Assembly: GCA_947624815.1 (NCBI GenBank)
Contig: CANQME010000009.1
Location: 1-45,870, forward strand
Origin: an uncultured Lachnospiraceae bacterium
GTDB lineage: Bacteria > Bacillota > Clostridia > Lachnospirales > Lachnospiraceae
Direction of reading: 5' to 3'
Length of the DNA stretch: 45,870 nucleotides
Below, one piece after another: positions 32,168 through 41,639 of this stretch; position 1 is the first letter of the stretch, and every line of letters begins with the position of its first letter. Made by a program: the position numbers and the translations under genes. The notes beneath the pieces were generated by a model. That model ran no database searches and had not been told where the DNA came from. It worked only from the letters and a program-made list of their open reading frames with translations.

Positions 32168-35100
32168 CTACATCAGACTGAACAGTCCCTCGACTGCCGC
32201 CGTCCTCTTCACATATTCCTCCATGGCGTCCTTTAAGCCGTCCTCTTCCTTTCGGTTCATATAGACGGCCATCTGGTTCAGCAGCCGGAACCGGCTGTCC
32301 TCGTCCGCCGTCGCTTTCCGGTCGCAGGAAAGGCTTCCCTCCTCCATCAGCACCTGCCGGTCTCCCTGATGCTCATAGATCCGGTATTCCATGGTCTCCC
32401 CCTCAAACAGCACCTTCTGCTTGATGAAGACGCCCTGATACACCCGTTTCATGTCGTCGCTGTAGAACCGCTCCTCCTGGGGCCGGATGCGCACCTGCAG
32501 ATCCACCCTGGAATCCTTCCTGCCGATATACTGCAGGATCGCCTTGTCCGTGATCTCCTTCGGGATATGTACATGGGCCGCCAGCGGCTTGAAATGGGCG
32601 AATACCATCCCCTCCGCCAGCAGGATGTCCACAATAGCCTGGCACAGCTCCGTCTGCTCCGGATCCAGCTGCGTGAGTCCCGCGTAATACCTGGTCAGCG
32701 CCAGCAGATAGATCGTGGAAAGCTTCTCCTTCTCGATCGCCCCGCGGATCATGCCCTCCAGGTAGCGGAACACCTCCTCGCCGGCCGGTTTCCCCTCCAT
32801 GAAGTACTGGGTGCTCTTCTTCGTAAAATATGCCTTGACAATGCTTTCGCTGGTCTTCTTCCGCTCCATATACAGGGCGAATACCCGGTCGATCCGGTCG
32901 GTCCGGTCCGTGAACAGCATCTGCGCCAGGAGCCGTTCCTCCAGGTCATAGGTCTCCACCCGGTCCGTCACTCCCTGCAGCAGAAGCCGGTACATCTGTT
33001 CCGTGGAGCCGTTGAAATGCTCGCAGAGGTAGTCCAGGATCACGCTGTCCGCCTCGTCCTCCTCGAATACCGAATACGCCAGCTTCAGAAGCAGCTCGTC
33101 CTCGTCGAACAGTTCATTTAAGATCATGCGGCTGCAGAGACGGCGCAGCTTCTCCGGCGGCACCTGGCAGAAATACCTGCGGATCATGCCGTAGGCTTCC
33201 TTGATATAACCGTGGGCGATCAGCGCCTGGCACATATCGCTGCGCTGCTGCCTGGAAATGATCTCCTTGTCCGCCGACAGAAGCGGCTTCGCATTGACCG
33301 GCTCCGCATCTCCGCCGTCCGCGGACGTCTCCCGCAGATAATACCGGATGATCCGGCCGATCAGCTGCTTGCTGTACAGCGGATGGAGCTTCAGCTTGGT
33401 CAGAGCCCTGTCGATGATCTGGATATCCTCCGCCTCCGGCTCCTCCTTCTCCCCCGCCCTCCGGCATGCGCCGAGCAGAAGCATCGCGTGCTCCGGGTAC
33501 ACCTCGAAGCAGCGCTTCTCAAGCTCCGGCTTGTCCATCACCGGCGTCTCCTCATGCTCCACGTTCGTATAGCGGTTGCCGTATGCGTCCTCGAACAGCA
33601 GCCGGCTTCCCTCAAAGTAGACCGGCACATAGGCCACACCGTCCCGGATCGGGTAGACTCCCTGATCCGTCAGCTCCTCATAGCAGACGACCACATTGCG
33701 CATCCGCCTGTCCGCGCAGGCGATACGGCAGGAATTCAGGATTGACGGCAGGATCTGCGCCACCGGCTGATCCACCATATCCGGATAGATCATGGCGTCA
33801 TAGATCACCGCCAGGTTCCTGCCGATCCGCGCCTTCAGCACCTGTTCCACGGCAAAGGCTCCCATGGCCTTCTGATAATCCTGATAGACCCTGGACTCCC
33901 GGTCCATATACCGGATCATATTGGCGTAAAGGACCGCCCTGCTGTTCTGATCCAGATTATGGTCATAGGAAAAATACCGCAGAACCTCGTCCGGCATCAG
34001 CTTCCCGTAATCCTTCGGAAGCGAATACAGGAAATATTCATAAAGCCTTGTCAGGCTGATCTTCTCGGCCAGCGCCTTCTCGTACCAGACGAAATCCTTC
34101 CCGCGGCGGCAGTCGCCCCGGATCATCTGGCTGCAGACTGACGCCAGGATCTCCTTCTTCGGGAATTTCCCGTACAGCTCCTTAAGCATCCGGCACTGCA
34201 GAGGCTGGTAATTCCGGCTCGTGACCGCCAGCATGGCCGCCTTCACCGCCAGATCCTCCTTCACAAAGCCCCTCTTCGCGCCGAAATACAGCACCTGCGT
34301 CTCGAAGGCCCCGATCCCGAGCATCAGCTGCGGCGCGTCGTTTAAGACCGCCAGGGCCTGGGTATACAGAAACGGGCTGTGACAGCCCCTGCCGTAAAGC
34401 ACCTTCATCCGCACCAGCGCGTCCGCCGGATTCTCGAAGCAGTACTGCTCCTCGCAGCGGGAGAACACATAATACAGAAGGTATTCCCCCCGCCCGTCCT
34501 CCATGTACTTGCGGGACAGGCGTCCCAGGGACTCCCAACGCTCCATATCCGGCTCCAGGCGCAGATACACATACTGGTAGAGACAGTACAGATCAGGTCT
34601 CTGCTGCCGGTTCTCGATGATCCAGTCGCGGCACTCTGCCAACGCCTCCCGCGTCTTCTCCTCCCGCACGGCCAGCAGATTCAGTTCCGCCTCCAGAAGC
34701 GACAGTCTGACGGACTGGCCGCAGACAAGGCGGAGCTGCTCCGTCTGCTGAAGCATCTGGTTGATCAGCGTTTCGGCGTCCCCCGTATTGTTCTCGTAGG
34801 CCAGACGCAGCTCCAGGTATTTCTGCAGCATTTCGTTGCCGGCCTCGCGGGGATCGTCCTTCGCCCTTTCCGGCCCCTGGCGCACCTCGATCTCCACGGT
34901 GACGGATTCGTTCAGGGTCTCGAAGGTGATGCTCCCCAGATTCCGCCCCGCATGCAGCCCGGCCGGCGTCAGTTCAAAGGGGAACTCGTACACGCCCCCG
35001 GTAAAATCTTCATTTGTGAAATTCTTCCTGCCGATGCGGAGGAAGCTTCCGTCCACCCGCACGTTCACGGCCAGATAGCCCCATCCGCTGCGGTGCAGTT

Positions 35101-35743
35101 CGATCGTATCCCGGCTGTTCTGTTCAATGGAGGAATACTCCTTCCGCTGCTCGTCGATCCTTAACTCCACCGGCTTCTTCAGATTAAGGCCGATCATAAA
35201 CTGTTCCACCTGGCCGTAGCGGTTGCCGCGTCCTAAAAGCCCGTCGTACAGGCTGCGGATCTTCATGTCCTGCATGAAGGGCACGTCCGCGAAATCCCGG
35301 TATTCAAAGATCTGCACCGCCGTCTCGTAATCCTGTCTGGCGAGCGCGGCGAAATCCTTCGGCTCCTTCAGCTTCTTCAGAGCACGGCCGGAGATCCCCG
35401 GCTGCACCACGAACGAATAGGGAACCGTGAATTCCCCGCTGCCCGTGACCAGACAGAAGCTGCCCTCGATCACGTCACCATATTCCAGATATTCGCTGTC
35501 GATCTCATACATGACGTGGTTTCTGAGACCTCCGAAGGATGCGTTCAGTACCCGGACCCTCGGATTGGAAGAATAAGCAAGACCCTTGATGTGAAGTCCG
35601 TTCTGGCTGGTGATATACAGTTCCTTTTTTTCAAGTCCGCCCCCGTCGATCTCGACATGGTCCAGGCTTTCCGGCTGAATTGCGATCTCCGGTACCTCCA
35701 TGTCGATGATTCCCCTGGCCAGGCGGTTGATCCGTTCTCTCAT
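32168..35743 (-). CDS. Giant DUF5717-like protein, beta-sandwich plus helical solenoid
   Basis: A 1191-residue protein without signal peptide or membrane helix, recognised as DUF5717-like. Residues about 1-130 and 195-290 are beta-rich, Ig-like segments (ELYITSQNGLHIKGLAYSSN; GSITFETLNESVTVEIEVRQG). Residues about 300-1000 are helical and look like a long alpha-solenoid (repeated short LLxxAxxxL-type helices, ending in pairs such as YGMIRRYFCQVPPEKLRRLC). The C-terminal ~130 residues are beta again (RIRPQEERFYSDDMKRVYQG... YRIYEHQGDRQVLMEEGSLS). Function unknown. GGTGGAG precedes the ATG. It heads a three-gene operon with the Hsp70-like and TPR-like genes, 48 bp before the former. A scaffold or client-handling role is inference. 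Confidence 0.78.
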   Translation of the reverse strand: MRERINRLARGIIDMEVPEIAIQPESLDHVEIDGGGLEKKELYITSQNGLHIKGLAYSSNPRVRVLNASFGGLRNHVMYEIDSEYLEYGDVIEGSFCLVTGSGEFTVPYSFVVQPGISGRALKKLKEPKDFAALARQDYETAVQIFEYRDFADVPFMQDMKIRSLYDGLLGRGNRYGQVEQFMIGLNLKKPVELRIDEQRKEYSSIEQNSRDTIELHRSGWGYLAVNVRVDGSFLRIGRKNFTNEDFTGGVYEFPFELTPAGLHAGRNLGSITFETLNESVTVEIEVRQGPERAKDDPREAGNEMLQKYLELRLAYENNTGDAETLINQMLQQTEQLRLVCGQSVRLSLLEAELNLLAVREEKTREALAECRDWIIENRQQRPDLYCLYQYVYLRLEPDMERWESLGRLSRKYMEDGRGEYLLYYVFSRCEEQYCFENPADALVRMKVLYGRGCHSPFLYTQALAVLNDAPQLMLGIGAFETQVLYFGAKRGFVKEDLAVKAAMLAVTSRNYQPLQCRMLKELYGKFPKKEILASVCSQMIRGDCRRGKDFVWYEKALAEKISLTRLYEYFLYSLPKDYGKLMPDEVLRYFSYDHNLDQNSRAVLYANMIRYMDRESRVYQDYQKAMGAFAVEQVLKARIGRNLAVIYDAMIYPDMVDQPVAQILPSILNSCRIACADRRMRNVVVCYEELTDQGVYPIRDGVAYVPVYFEGSRLLFEDAYGNRYTNVEHEETPVMDKPELEKRCFEVYPEHAMLLLGACRRAGEKEEPEAEDIQIIDRALTKLKLHPLYSKQLIGRIIRYYLRETSADGGDAEPVNAKPLLSADKEIISRQQRSDMCQALIAHGYIKEAYGMIRRYFCQVPPEKLRRLCSRMILNELFDEDELLLKLAYSVFEEDEADSVILDYLCEHFNGSTEQMYRLLLQGVTDRVETYDLEERLLAQMLFTDRTDRIDRVFALYMERKKTSESIVKAYFTKKSTQYFMEGKPAGEEVFRYLEGMIRGAIEKEKLSTIYLLALTRYYAGLTQLDPEQTELCQAIVDILLAEGMVFAHFKPLAAHVHIPKEITDKAILQYIGRKDSRVDLQVRIRPQEERFYSDDMKRVYQGVFIKQKVLFEGETMEYRIYEHQGDRQVLMEEGSLSCDRKATADEDSRFRLLNQMAVYMNRKEEDGLKDAMEEYVKRTAAVEGLFSLM

Positions 35744-35827
35744 GTGTGCTCCACCTGTTATCTATGTTTATGCGTCGTCTCGTCCAGACATAATCCGTCC
35801 ATTATTTTTATCTTAGCACATTTTCCC

Positions 35828-35856
35828 TTGATTTACTATCCCAAAATTGATATGAT
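35828..35856 (+). promoter_or_regulatory. Promoter of the DUF4364 gene
   Basis: TTGATT at 35828-35833, 17-bp spacer, TATGAT at 35851-35856; GGAGGAG lies before the start at 35897. The promoter of the divergent DUF5717-like gene must lie in the same 150 bp but no convincing pair was found. Confidence 0.72.
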
Positions 35857-35896
35857 AGTAGAGAAATATGCGAAAATTCGAGAGGGAGGAGTTCTT

Positions 35897-36421
35897 ATGC
35901 TGTCGGAACCAAAGACGCTATATAAGCTGATGAATCTCTATATGTTGAAACAGGTGAATTTCCCCCTGACCAACGCGCAGCTGACGGATTTCTTCCTGGA
36001 GCACGAATATACGACCTATTTCACGCTTCAGCAGGTCTTAAACGAGCTTCTGGAATCGGGGCTTATCAAGACCCATTCCAACCACAATTCGACCCGGTAC
36101 GAGATCACCAGGGAAGGCGAGGAGACGCTGGAGTTTTTCGGGAAGAACATCTCCCAGGCGATCATCGACGACATGGACCAGTACCTGAAGGACAACCGGA
36201 TCAAGATCCGCAACGAAGCGGGGGTCCTGGCGGACTACTATAAGTCGACCAGCCAGGATTTCGTCGTGCATATGGAGATCCGGGAAGGGAAAAGCTCCCT
36301 GATGGAGCTGAGCCTGTCGGTTCCGACCCGGGAGCAGGCGGAGGCCATGTGCTCCCAGTGGCAGGGCAAGAGCCCGGAGGTCTATTCCTATCTTATGAAA
36401 ACTTTAATGAGCGGAGAGTGA
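35897..36421 (+). CDS. DUF4364 family protein, winged-helix N-terminus
   Basis: A 174-residue DUF4364 protein, a family typical of Lachnospiraceae and relatives. Residues about 1-75 form a winged helix (LMNLYMLKQVNFPLTNAQLTDFFL; LNELLESGLIKTHSNHNSTRYEIT). The C-terminal half is an alpha/beta domain (VVHMEIREGKSSLMELSLSVPT). It is likely a DNA-binding regulator, with unknown target. It is divergent from the DUF5717-like operon and may control it. GGAGGAG supports the start at 35897. Confidence 0.88.
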   Translation: MLSEPKTLYKLMNLYMLKQVNFPLTNAQLTDFFLEHEYTTYFTLQQVLNELLESGLIKTHSNHNSTRYEITREGEETLEFFGKNISQAIIDDMDQYLKDNRIKIRNEAGVLADYYKSTSQDFVVHMEIREGKSSLMELSLSVPTREQAEAMCSQWQGKSPEVYSYLMKTLMSGE

Positions 36422-36425
36422 CAAG

Positions 36426-36815
36426 ATGAGACGTTCGGCGAATACGGATCCCGTCCAGAAATGGATGAAATCCATGAAAAAGAAACTCCGGAAGAAAGCA
36501 TTTAAGATGAAGGCGAAGTTCATTCTGTCGGTGATCCTGCCGGGAGTGATCGTGTTTCTGGGGACGGCGACGGCGCGGATCTTTCTGCGGATGTCGCTTC
36601 GGAAGGCGGCCGCAAGCGTGAAGACAGCGAAGGAGAAGCCTGACAAGCCGGCCAGATGGGCGGCTACGCCACCGGCGGAGCATCCGGTGCAGGACGCCCC
36701 GGACGCGCAGGCCGCGGGACCGGACGAAGCGGTCCGGCCGGAGCCGGCCGTTCTTACTCGTGAGAAGCCGGAATTTGTGACGCCGGAAGCGGTCGGGACG
36801 GAGACTGTCCGCTGA
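36426..36815 (+). CDS. Small basic single-pass membrane protein
   Basis: A 129-residue protein of no recognised family. The N-terminal ~30 residues are very basic (KWMKSMKKKLRKKAFKMKAK), a membrane helix follows at about 31-50 (FILSVILPGVIVFLGTATA), and the remaining ~75 residues are Pro/Ala/Glu-rich and probably disordered. It starts 4 bp after the DUF4364 stop, so the two are co-transcribed. By the positive-inside rule the basic end is cytoplasmic and the disordered tail is outside. A GGAGAG lies upstream of the ATG. Confidence 0.6.
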   Translation: MRRSANTDPVQKWMKSMKKKLRKKAFKMKAKFILSVILPGVIVFLGTATARIFLRMSLRKAAASVKTAKEKPDKPARWAATPPAEHPVQDAPDAQAAGPDEAVRPEPAVLTREKPEFVTPEAVGTETVR

Positions 36816-36830
36816 ATCCGGAACCGGACG

Positions 36831-36863
36831 CGCAGGATCCCCCGTCTCTTACGGGGACCTGCG
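36831..36863. terminator. Strong hairpin between convergent genes
   Basis: CGCAGG/CCTGCG and CCCCGT/ACGGGG form a two-part stem with a 5-base loop. There is no T run on either side, so it may stop RNA polymerase weakly or protect 3' ends. It overlaps the stop codon of the AI-2E-family gene. Confidence 0.5.
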
Positions 36864-37976
36864 GAAGCGGTTGATCTCCCCGGCAAGGAGCCGGATATTC
36901 TCCAGCAGGGAACGAAACGCGCCGTACTCGTAGAGATTGACGACGATCAGTCCCACCGGAACGGCCAGGATCATGCCGGAGATGCCGCGGATCTTAAAGC
37001 CCAGGTACAAAAGAAACAGCGTCGCCAGCGGCGGAACGCCCAGGGAATCGCCTACGATCTTGGGCTGGATGACCTGCCGGATGACCTGGGTCAGAAGATA
37101 CAGAAACACCAGGCCGGCGGCGAAGGGCCATTCGCCGGACAGAAGCTTGATCAGGGCCCACGGGAACAGGGCGGTTCCGGTGCCGAACAGCGGCAGAAAG
37201 TCCAGAAGCGCGATCAGCACGGCCCAGATCACACTGTAATTGACTCCCAGGATCAGAAAGCCGATCGCCAGGATCACGGCTACCACGAACATAATCCGAA
37301 ACTGCGCCAGGAAGTACCCGCCCAGAAGCCTCAGCATATCGTTCTTCAGGAAGTGCAGGTAATCCCATACAGACGCGGGAACCAGACGCCGCAGCGCGTC
37401 AAGGATCTGATCCCGCTCCACGATAAAGAAATACGACGACAGGATCGTCACGATGGCGTAGACCAGCATGCCCGGAACGGCGCGCGCCACATTCCCGGCG
37501 GCCGTCATGGTAGGCGACGCGATCCTCTGAAGCAGCTGCCCGATCGCGCTGCCCAGGTTGTCGTTCAGTCTGGTAAGCCAGGTCCGGATCCCTTCCGGAA
37601 GGATATACAGGAAGCGCGACAGGCTGGATACGGCCTCTGTGATCTCCGTCTGCAGCGATTCCACCATCCCGGGGAGGTCGCGGAGCAGACTCATGGTCTC
37701 CCAGAACAGCCTCGAAACCGCCAGGTAAAGCAGACCGATGACCAGCGCCAGCACAAGAACCACGATCAGGACCGAGCTGTGACGGCGCACGATCTTCAGA
37801 TGCTTCTCCAGAAACTGCACCAGCGGATTGGCGATCATCGCGATGATCCAGCCGATCACAAAGGGCATGAAGAACCGGAGGAGCCACGGTCCCAGAAGGC
37901 ACACCAGAAGGATCCCTGAGACCGGGATCAGAATATTCAGTATGATCTTCAGTATCCGGCTTACGCCTTCGCTCAT
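36849..37976 (-). CDS. AI-2E/PerM family permease, YtvI-like
   Basis: A 375-residue polytopic membrane protein of the AI-2E exporter (PF01594-type) family. Membrane segments lie near 10-30, 32-52, 68-90, 165-190, 220-250, 255-280, 285-305 and 315-350. The family signature is seen in VLIALLDFLPLFGTGTALFPWALIKLLSG and RQVIQPKIVGDSLGVPPLATL. The closest remembered type is sporulation protein YtvI; relatives export autoinducer or small metabolites or ions, and the substrate is unknown. The gene is last in the long minus-strand run, 48 bp after hisC. Confidence 0.88.
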   Translation of the reverse strand: MSEGVSRILKIILNILIPVSGILLVCLLGPWLLRFFMPFVIGWIIAMIANPLVQFLEKHLKIVRRHSSVLIVVLVLALVIGLLYLAVSRLFWETMSLLRDLPGMVESLQTEITEAVSSLSRFLYILPEGIRTWLTRLNDNLGSAIGQLLQRIASPTMTAAGNVARAVPGMLVYAIVTILSSYFFIVERDQILDALRRLVPASVWDYLHFLKNDMLRLLGGYFLAQFRIMFVVAVILAIGFLILGVNYSVIWAVLIALLDFLPLFGTGTALFPWALIKLLSGEWPFAAGLVFLYLLTQVIRQVIQPKIVGDSLGVPPLATLFLLYLGFKIRGISGMILAVPVGLIVVNLYEYGAFRSLLENIRLLAGEINRFRRSP

Positions 37977-38024
37977 TTCTTCTCACTCACCTTTCCCGCG
38001 GCGCACAGGCCCGCGCGGCGCCGG

Positions 38025-39116
38025 TCAGTCTCTCGCCGCCAGATATTCTTCCAGGAAGCGGTACAGCTCTTCCATCTCTTCGTCCGTTCCGACCGTCACC
38101 CGCAGATAATCGCATACCCTGGGCCCGGTGAAATACCGCACATAGATCCGTCCGGCGCGGAGAGCCTCGTATAGCTCCTTCGCCGGAACCGTTCTGTGAC
38201 GGATGAAGAGGAAATTCGCCATGGAATCCGGGAACGTAAAGCCCATCGCGGCAAGCCGCTTCTTGGCGTTCTCCCTCGTCGCCGTGATCTTCCCCACCGT
38301 CTCCTTAAAATATTCCTGATCCCTCACCGCCGCCTCGCCTGCGAGGACGGCCGGAAGGCTCATCGTATAGGAATTATAGGAGTATTTCACGTCCTGCATG
38401 GCCTTGATCAGCTCCGGCGATCCGAACGCGTAACCGATCCGCATCCCGGCCATGGAGCGGGATTTGGAGAAGGTCTGCACCACCAGCAGGTTCTCATACC
38501 GGTCAAGCAGGCTTCTGGCCGACTCCCCTCCGAAATCGATATACGCCTCGTCCACGATCACCACCACGTCCCGGTTATGGCGGAGGATGTCCTCCACCTG
38601 CCGAAGCGGCAGGAAGCAGCCGGTCGGCGCATTGGGGTTGGGGAAAACGACGCCGCCGTTTTCCCGGTCGTAGTCCCTTGGATCGATGGCGAAGGCCGCG
38701 TCCAGCGGACAAGTCTCATAAGGGATCCCGAACAGCTCCGCCCATACCGGATAAAACGAATAGGTCACATCCGGGAAAAGGACCGGCCGCTCCGAATTAA
38801 AAAAGGTCAGAAACGCCATCCCCAGCACATCGTCGGAGCCGACGCCCACGAAGATCTGCTCCGAAGCAAGACCATAGGCTTCGGCCAGCGCCTTCACAAG
38901 CGCCGACGCAGCCGGATCCGGGTACTTGCGCAGCATACCGGCGTCCAGCTTCCGAAGGGCCTCCGCCACGCCGGGCGCCGGCGGATAAGGGTTCTCGTTG
39001 GTGTTCAGCTTGATCAGACGGCCGCCCTGGGGCTGCTCGCCGGGGACGTAAGGCGTGACCCGGCGGATGTTCTGCTCCCACGCCCGGACGGCCGCCGGCT
39101 CCTTCTGACCGGTCAT
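38025..39116 (-). CDS. hisC: Histidinol-phosphate aminotransferase
   Basis: A 363-residue class I/II PLP aminotransferase with HisC hallmarks: KLNTNENPYPPAPGV at the N-terminus, DEAYIDFGGESA, and the PLP lysine in VQTFSKSRSMAGMRIGYAFG. In histidine synthesis it converts imidazole-acetol phosphate and glutamate to histidinol phosphate. It is not beside other his genes; its ATG overlaps the stop of the upstream aminotransferase gene. Some HisC-like enzymes also act on aromatic amino acids or cobalamin linker precursors, so the physiological substrate is likely but not certain. Confidence 0.9.
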   Translation of the reverse strand: MTGQKEPAAVRAWEQNIRRVTPYVPGEQPQGGRLIKLNTNENPYPPAPGVAEALRKLDAGMLRKYPDPAASALVKALAEAYGLASEQIFVGVGSDDVLGMAFLTFFNSERPVLFPDVTYSFYPVWAELFGIPYETCPLDAAFAIDPRDYDRENGGVVFPNPNAPTGCFLPLRQVEDILRHNRDVVVIVDEAYIDFGGESARSLLDRYENLLVVQTFSKSRSMAGMRIGYAFGSPELIKAMQDVKYSYNSYTMSLPAVLAGEAAVRDQEYFKETVGKITATRENAKKRLAAMGFTFPDSMANFLFIRHRTVPAKELYEALRAGRIYVRYFTGPRVCDYLRVTVGTDEEMEELYRFLEEYLAARD

Positions 39117-40300
39117 AGACCGTACTCCTCCGCCACCGCGCGGAAGGCCGGCAGGGACCGTTCGATCTGCTCGTAGGAGACGCAGTAGGAGATCCTCACG
39201 TATCCGGGGCAGGCGAAGGACGAGCCGGGAACCACCAGTATGTTATGCTTCTTGCAGGCGGCGCAGAACGCTTTCTCATCCGGCTCCGGCGATTTCAGGA
39301 ACAGGTAGAAGGCGCCCTGGGGCTTGATGCAGGTAAAGCCGTATTCCAGAAGGGAGGAATACAGAAGGTTCCGGTTCCTGTCGTAGGCCGCCACGTTGGC
39401 CTTGGCGCCCAGACAGCGCATGACGACGCGCTGCATCAGGGACGGTGCGTTGACGCAGCCCAGGACCCGGTTGGCGATGGTGGCCGCGGCGAATACGGCC
39501 GCGCTGTCCGTAAGCTCATCCGGGATCACCAGATAGCCGATGCGTTCCCCGGGCAGGGACAGGGACTTGCTGTAGGAATAGCATACCACCGTGTTGGCGT
39601 AATACTTCGTCACATACGGAACCTCCACCCCGTCGTAGGCCAGTTCGCGGTAAGGCTCGTCGGACACCAGAACGATCTCGCATCCAAGCTCCTGCTGCTT
39701 CTCCGTCAGGATCTGCGCAATCGTCTTAAGCGTCGCGTCGGAATATACCACGCCGGTGGGGTTGTTGGGGGTATTGATGATCACCGCCTTCGTCCTGCTG
39801 CCGACCAGCGCCCGAAACGCCTCCATGTCGGGCTGGAAATCCGTCGTATTCGGCGGAACGACCACCAGCTTTCCGTCATAATTGCGCACGTAATTGCCGT
39901 ATTCCAGAAAATAGGGCGCGAAGGCGATCACCTCGTCGCCGGGATTCAGGATGGTCTTAAACAGCACGTTCATGCCGCTGGCCGCCCCCACCGTCATCAG
40001 GATATTGCCCTGATGGAAGGCCGTGCCGAAGCGTTCGTTCAGGGACTGGGCGATGGCCGCGCGCACGTCCTCAAAACCGGAATTGCTCATATAGCCGTGG
40101 ACAAAGGTCGATTCTTCCTCATCCAGGATGCCGCGGATCGCCGCGTCTACCTCCGGCGGCGCCGGCACGTTGGGATTGCCGAGGCTGAAGTCGTAGACAT
40201 TCTCCCGGCCATAGATCTTCGCCAGCCGGTTGCCCTCCTCGAACATCTCGCGGATCGCCGAATTATTCTGCACCAGCGGTTTCATTTTCTCTGAAATCAT
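39113..40300 (-). CDS. PLP-dependent class I aminotransferase (aspartate-aminotransferase-like)
   Basis: A 395-residue fold-type I aminotransferase. The cofactor-binding aspartate/tyrosine region is VSDEPYRELAYDGVE, and the PLP lysine lies in SYSKSLSLPGERIGYLVIP. The N-terminal YDFSLGNPNVPAPPEV is the substrate-binding strand of the family, and the C-terminus has the arginine-containing GYVRISYCVS. It is related to AspB/alanine-type enzymes; the amino acid pair is not decided by sequence alone. AAGGAGGA precedes the start. It overlaps hisC by 4 bp (ATGA), so both are coupled. Confidence 0.88.
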   Translation of the reverse strand: MISEKMKPLVQNNSAIREMFEEGNRLAKIYGRENVYDFSLGNPNVPAPPEVDAAIRGILDEEESTFVHGYMSNSGFEDVRAAIAQSLNERFGTAFHQGNILMTVGAASGMNVLFKTILNPGDEVIAFAPYFLEYGNYVRNYDGKLVVVPPNTTDFQPDMEAFRALVGSRTKAVIINTPNNPTGVVYSDATLKTIAQILTEKQQELGCEIVLVSDEPYRELAYDGVEVPYVTKYYANTVVCYSYSKSLSLPGERIGYLVIPDELTDSAAVFAAATIANRVLGCVNAPSLMQRVVMRCLGAKANVAAYDRNRNLLYSSLLEYGFTCIKPQGAFYLFLKSPEPDEKAFCAACKKHNILVVPGSSFACPGYVRISYCVSYEQIERSLPAFRAVAEEYGL

Positions 40301-40360
40301 ATCGGAATTCCTCCTTCATCTTGATCATTCTGTTTTCTTCTTATGCATAACCTGTATCCT

Positions 40361-41635
40361 TTAGCCTGTCCAGTAACAGTAGAAACCGACAAGTCCCATC
40401 ACGGCGAAGTAGAACCACGTGGTCGGATTGCTGAACCACGTCGTGAAGAACGACAGCACCATGTAGAGCGCAAACTGCGCGTAGAACAGAAAGCCCATGG
40501 GATTCCTCATTCTTCCCAGCCTGCCGTCCAGCCAGGCGGCCACTCCTCCCAGCACGCAGGAGAAGACCGCCACGCCCGCCACGCCGAAATCATAGTACGC
40601 GTCGTAGAACAGGGTCAGCGTCGTCAGTTCCTCCTTGTCGATATAGATCGGAAAGCTGATCAGATACGGGAAGAAGAACTTCATCCCGGTAAGCGCCCAC
40701 ACCGGGAACAGCATCCGGATCCCGAAGGTATGGGCCGGAAGCGCCTCCACCAGACAGTTGAAATTCTCGTAATTATTGGCGATATAGATGTACGGCTGGG
40801 AGATAAAGATCGGCATGGCCGGATTCTTCATCTCGAAAATACCGTTCAGATACGGAATGTCATGGCTCCTGGCCACGGTCAGGATCACATAGAGGGGAAG
40901 CATGGCCGCCGCCAGGATCAGCACCGTCTTAAGACGGACCTTTCCGGTATAGGCGATGTAGGTAAACAAAGCCGTCGCCACCGCGAAGATCAGCTGGAAC
41001 CGGGACACGCACAGGATCGGGATCAGCAGACAGATCACCGACATCGCGACGACAAGCGCGTTGCGCCAGGGACGCCTGGAACCGCCCTGCCGGAAGAAAA
41101 CAACCGCCATGGAAGGCACCAGGACGCAGGATACGGTCAGATAATGCACTCCCGTCACATGAAACGCGGAATATGCATGGGGCACGCCCCGCAAAAACAG
41201 CGGTACGAATCCCAGATACACGGCCTCGAACATAAACGCCGCCGCGGACACCGCCGTCACCGCGATCATGCTGTAGTACAGGGGGCGGACAAAATCCCTC
41301 TCTCTCCGCCTGCCGAGCCGCATCCCGTCGTCCGCCGCCGCCCGGGATATGATCCCGAAGCTGCACCAGAAGCAGATAAACGCCAGAAAGAAGCAGAGCC
41401 ACGTCACCGGCGACCAGTCCGTCTGGAGCCTGCTCAGCTTCAGACACGCCACGCCCTGTCCCCCGACCCAGAAAGCCGAAAACAGCCCCCGCAGGTGCAG
41501 GAGATTCCCGGTGCGGCGGTACTCGTGCCAGTAGAGATAGACTGCGGCCAGCATAAGAGACGCCCCGGACAGATAAGCCTGTCCCAGACGGGCCATCAGA
41601 TATCCGGCCGCATAACAGATACAGTAAACAATCAT
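40361..41635 (-). CDS. Polytopic membrane protein, oligosaccharide repeat-unit polymerase-like
   Basis: A 424-residue protein with about 11-12 membrane segments, a large loop near residues 270-330, and an overall pattern like Wzy/O-antigen polymerases (for instance RSHDIPYLNGIFEMKNPAMP in the long extracellular loop). Such enzymes link oligosaccharide units on a lipid carrier outside the membrane. No glycosyltransferase genes are adjacent, so the assignment rests on topology and family resemblance. The start at 41635 (MIVYCICYAAG) is supported by GGGAGAA; an ATG at 41665 would start inside the HPr gene. It begins 4 bp after the HPr stop. Confidence 0.65.
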   Translation of the reverse strand: MIVYCICYAAGYLMARLGQAYLSGASLMLAAVYLYWHEYRRTGNLLHLRGLFSAFWVGGQGVACLKLSRLQTDWSPVTWLCFFLAFICFWCSFGIISRAAADDGMRLGRRRERDFVRPLYYSMIAVTAVSAAAFMFEAVYLGFVPLFLRGVPHAYSAFHVTGVHYLTVSCVLVPSMAVVFFRQGGSRRPWRNALVVAMSVICLLIPILCVSRFQLIFAVATALFTYIAYTGKVRLKTVLILAAAMLPLYVILTVARSHDIPYLNGIFEMKNPAMPIFISQPYIYIANNYENFNCLVEALPAHTFGIRMLFPVWALTGMKFFFPYLISFPIYIDKEELTTLTLFYDAYYDFGVAGVAVFSCVLGGVAAWLDGRLGRMRNPMGFLFYAQFALYMVLSFFTTWFSNPTTWFYFAVMGLVGFYCYWTG

Positions 41636-41639
41636 GATC

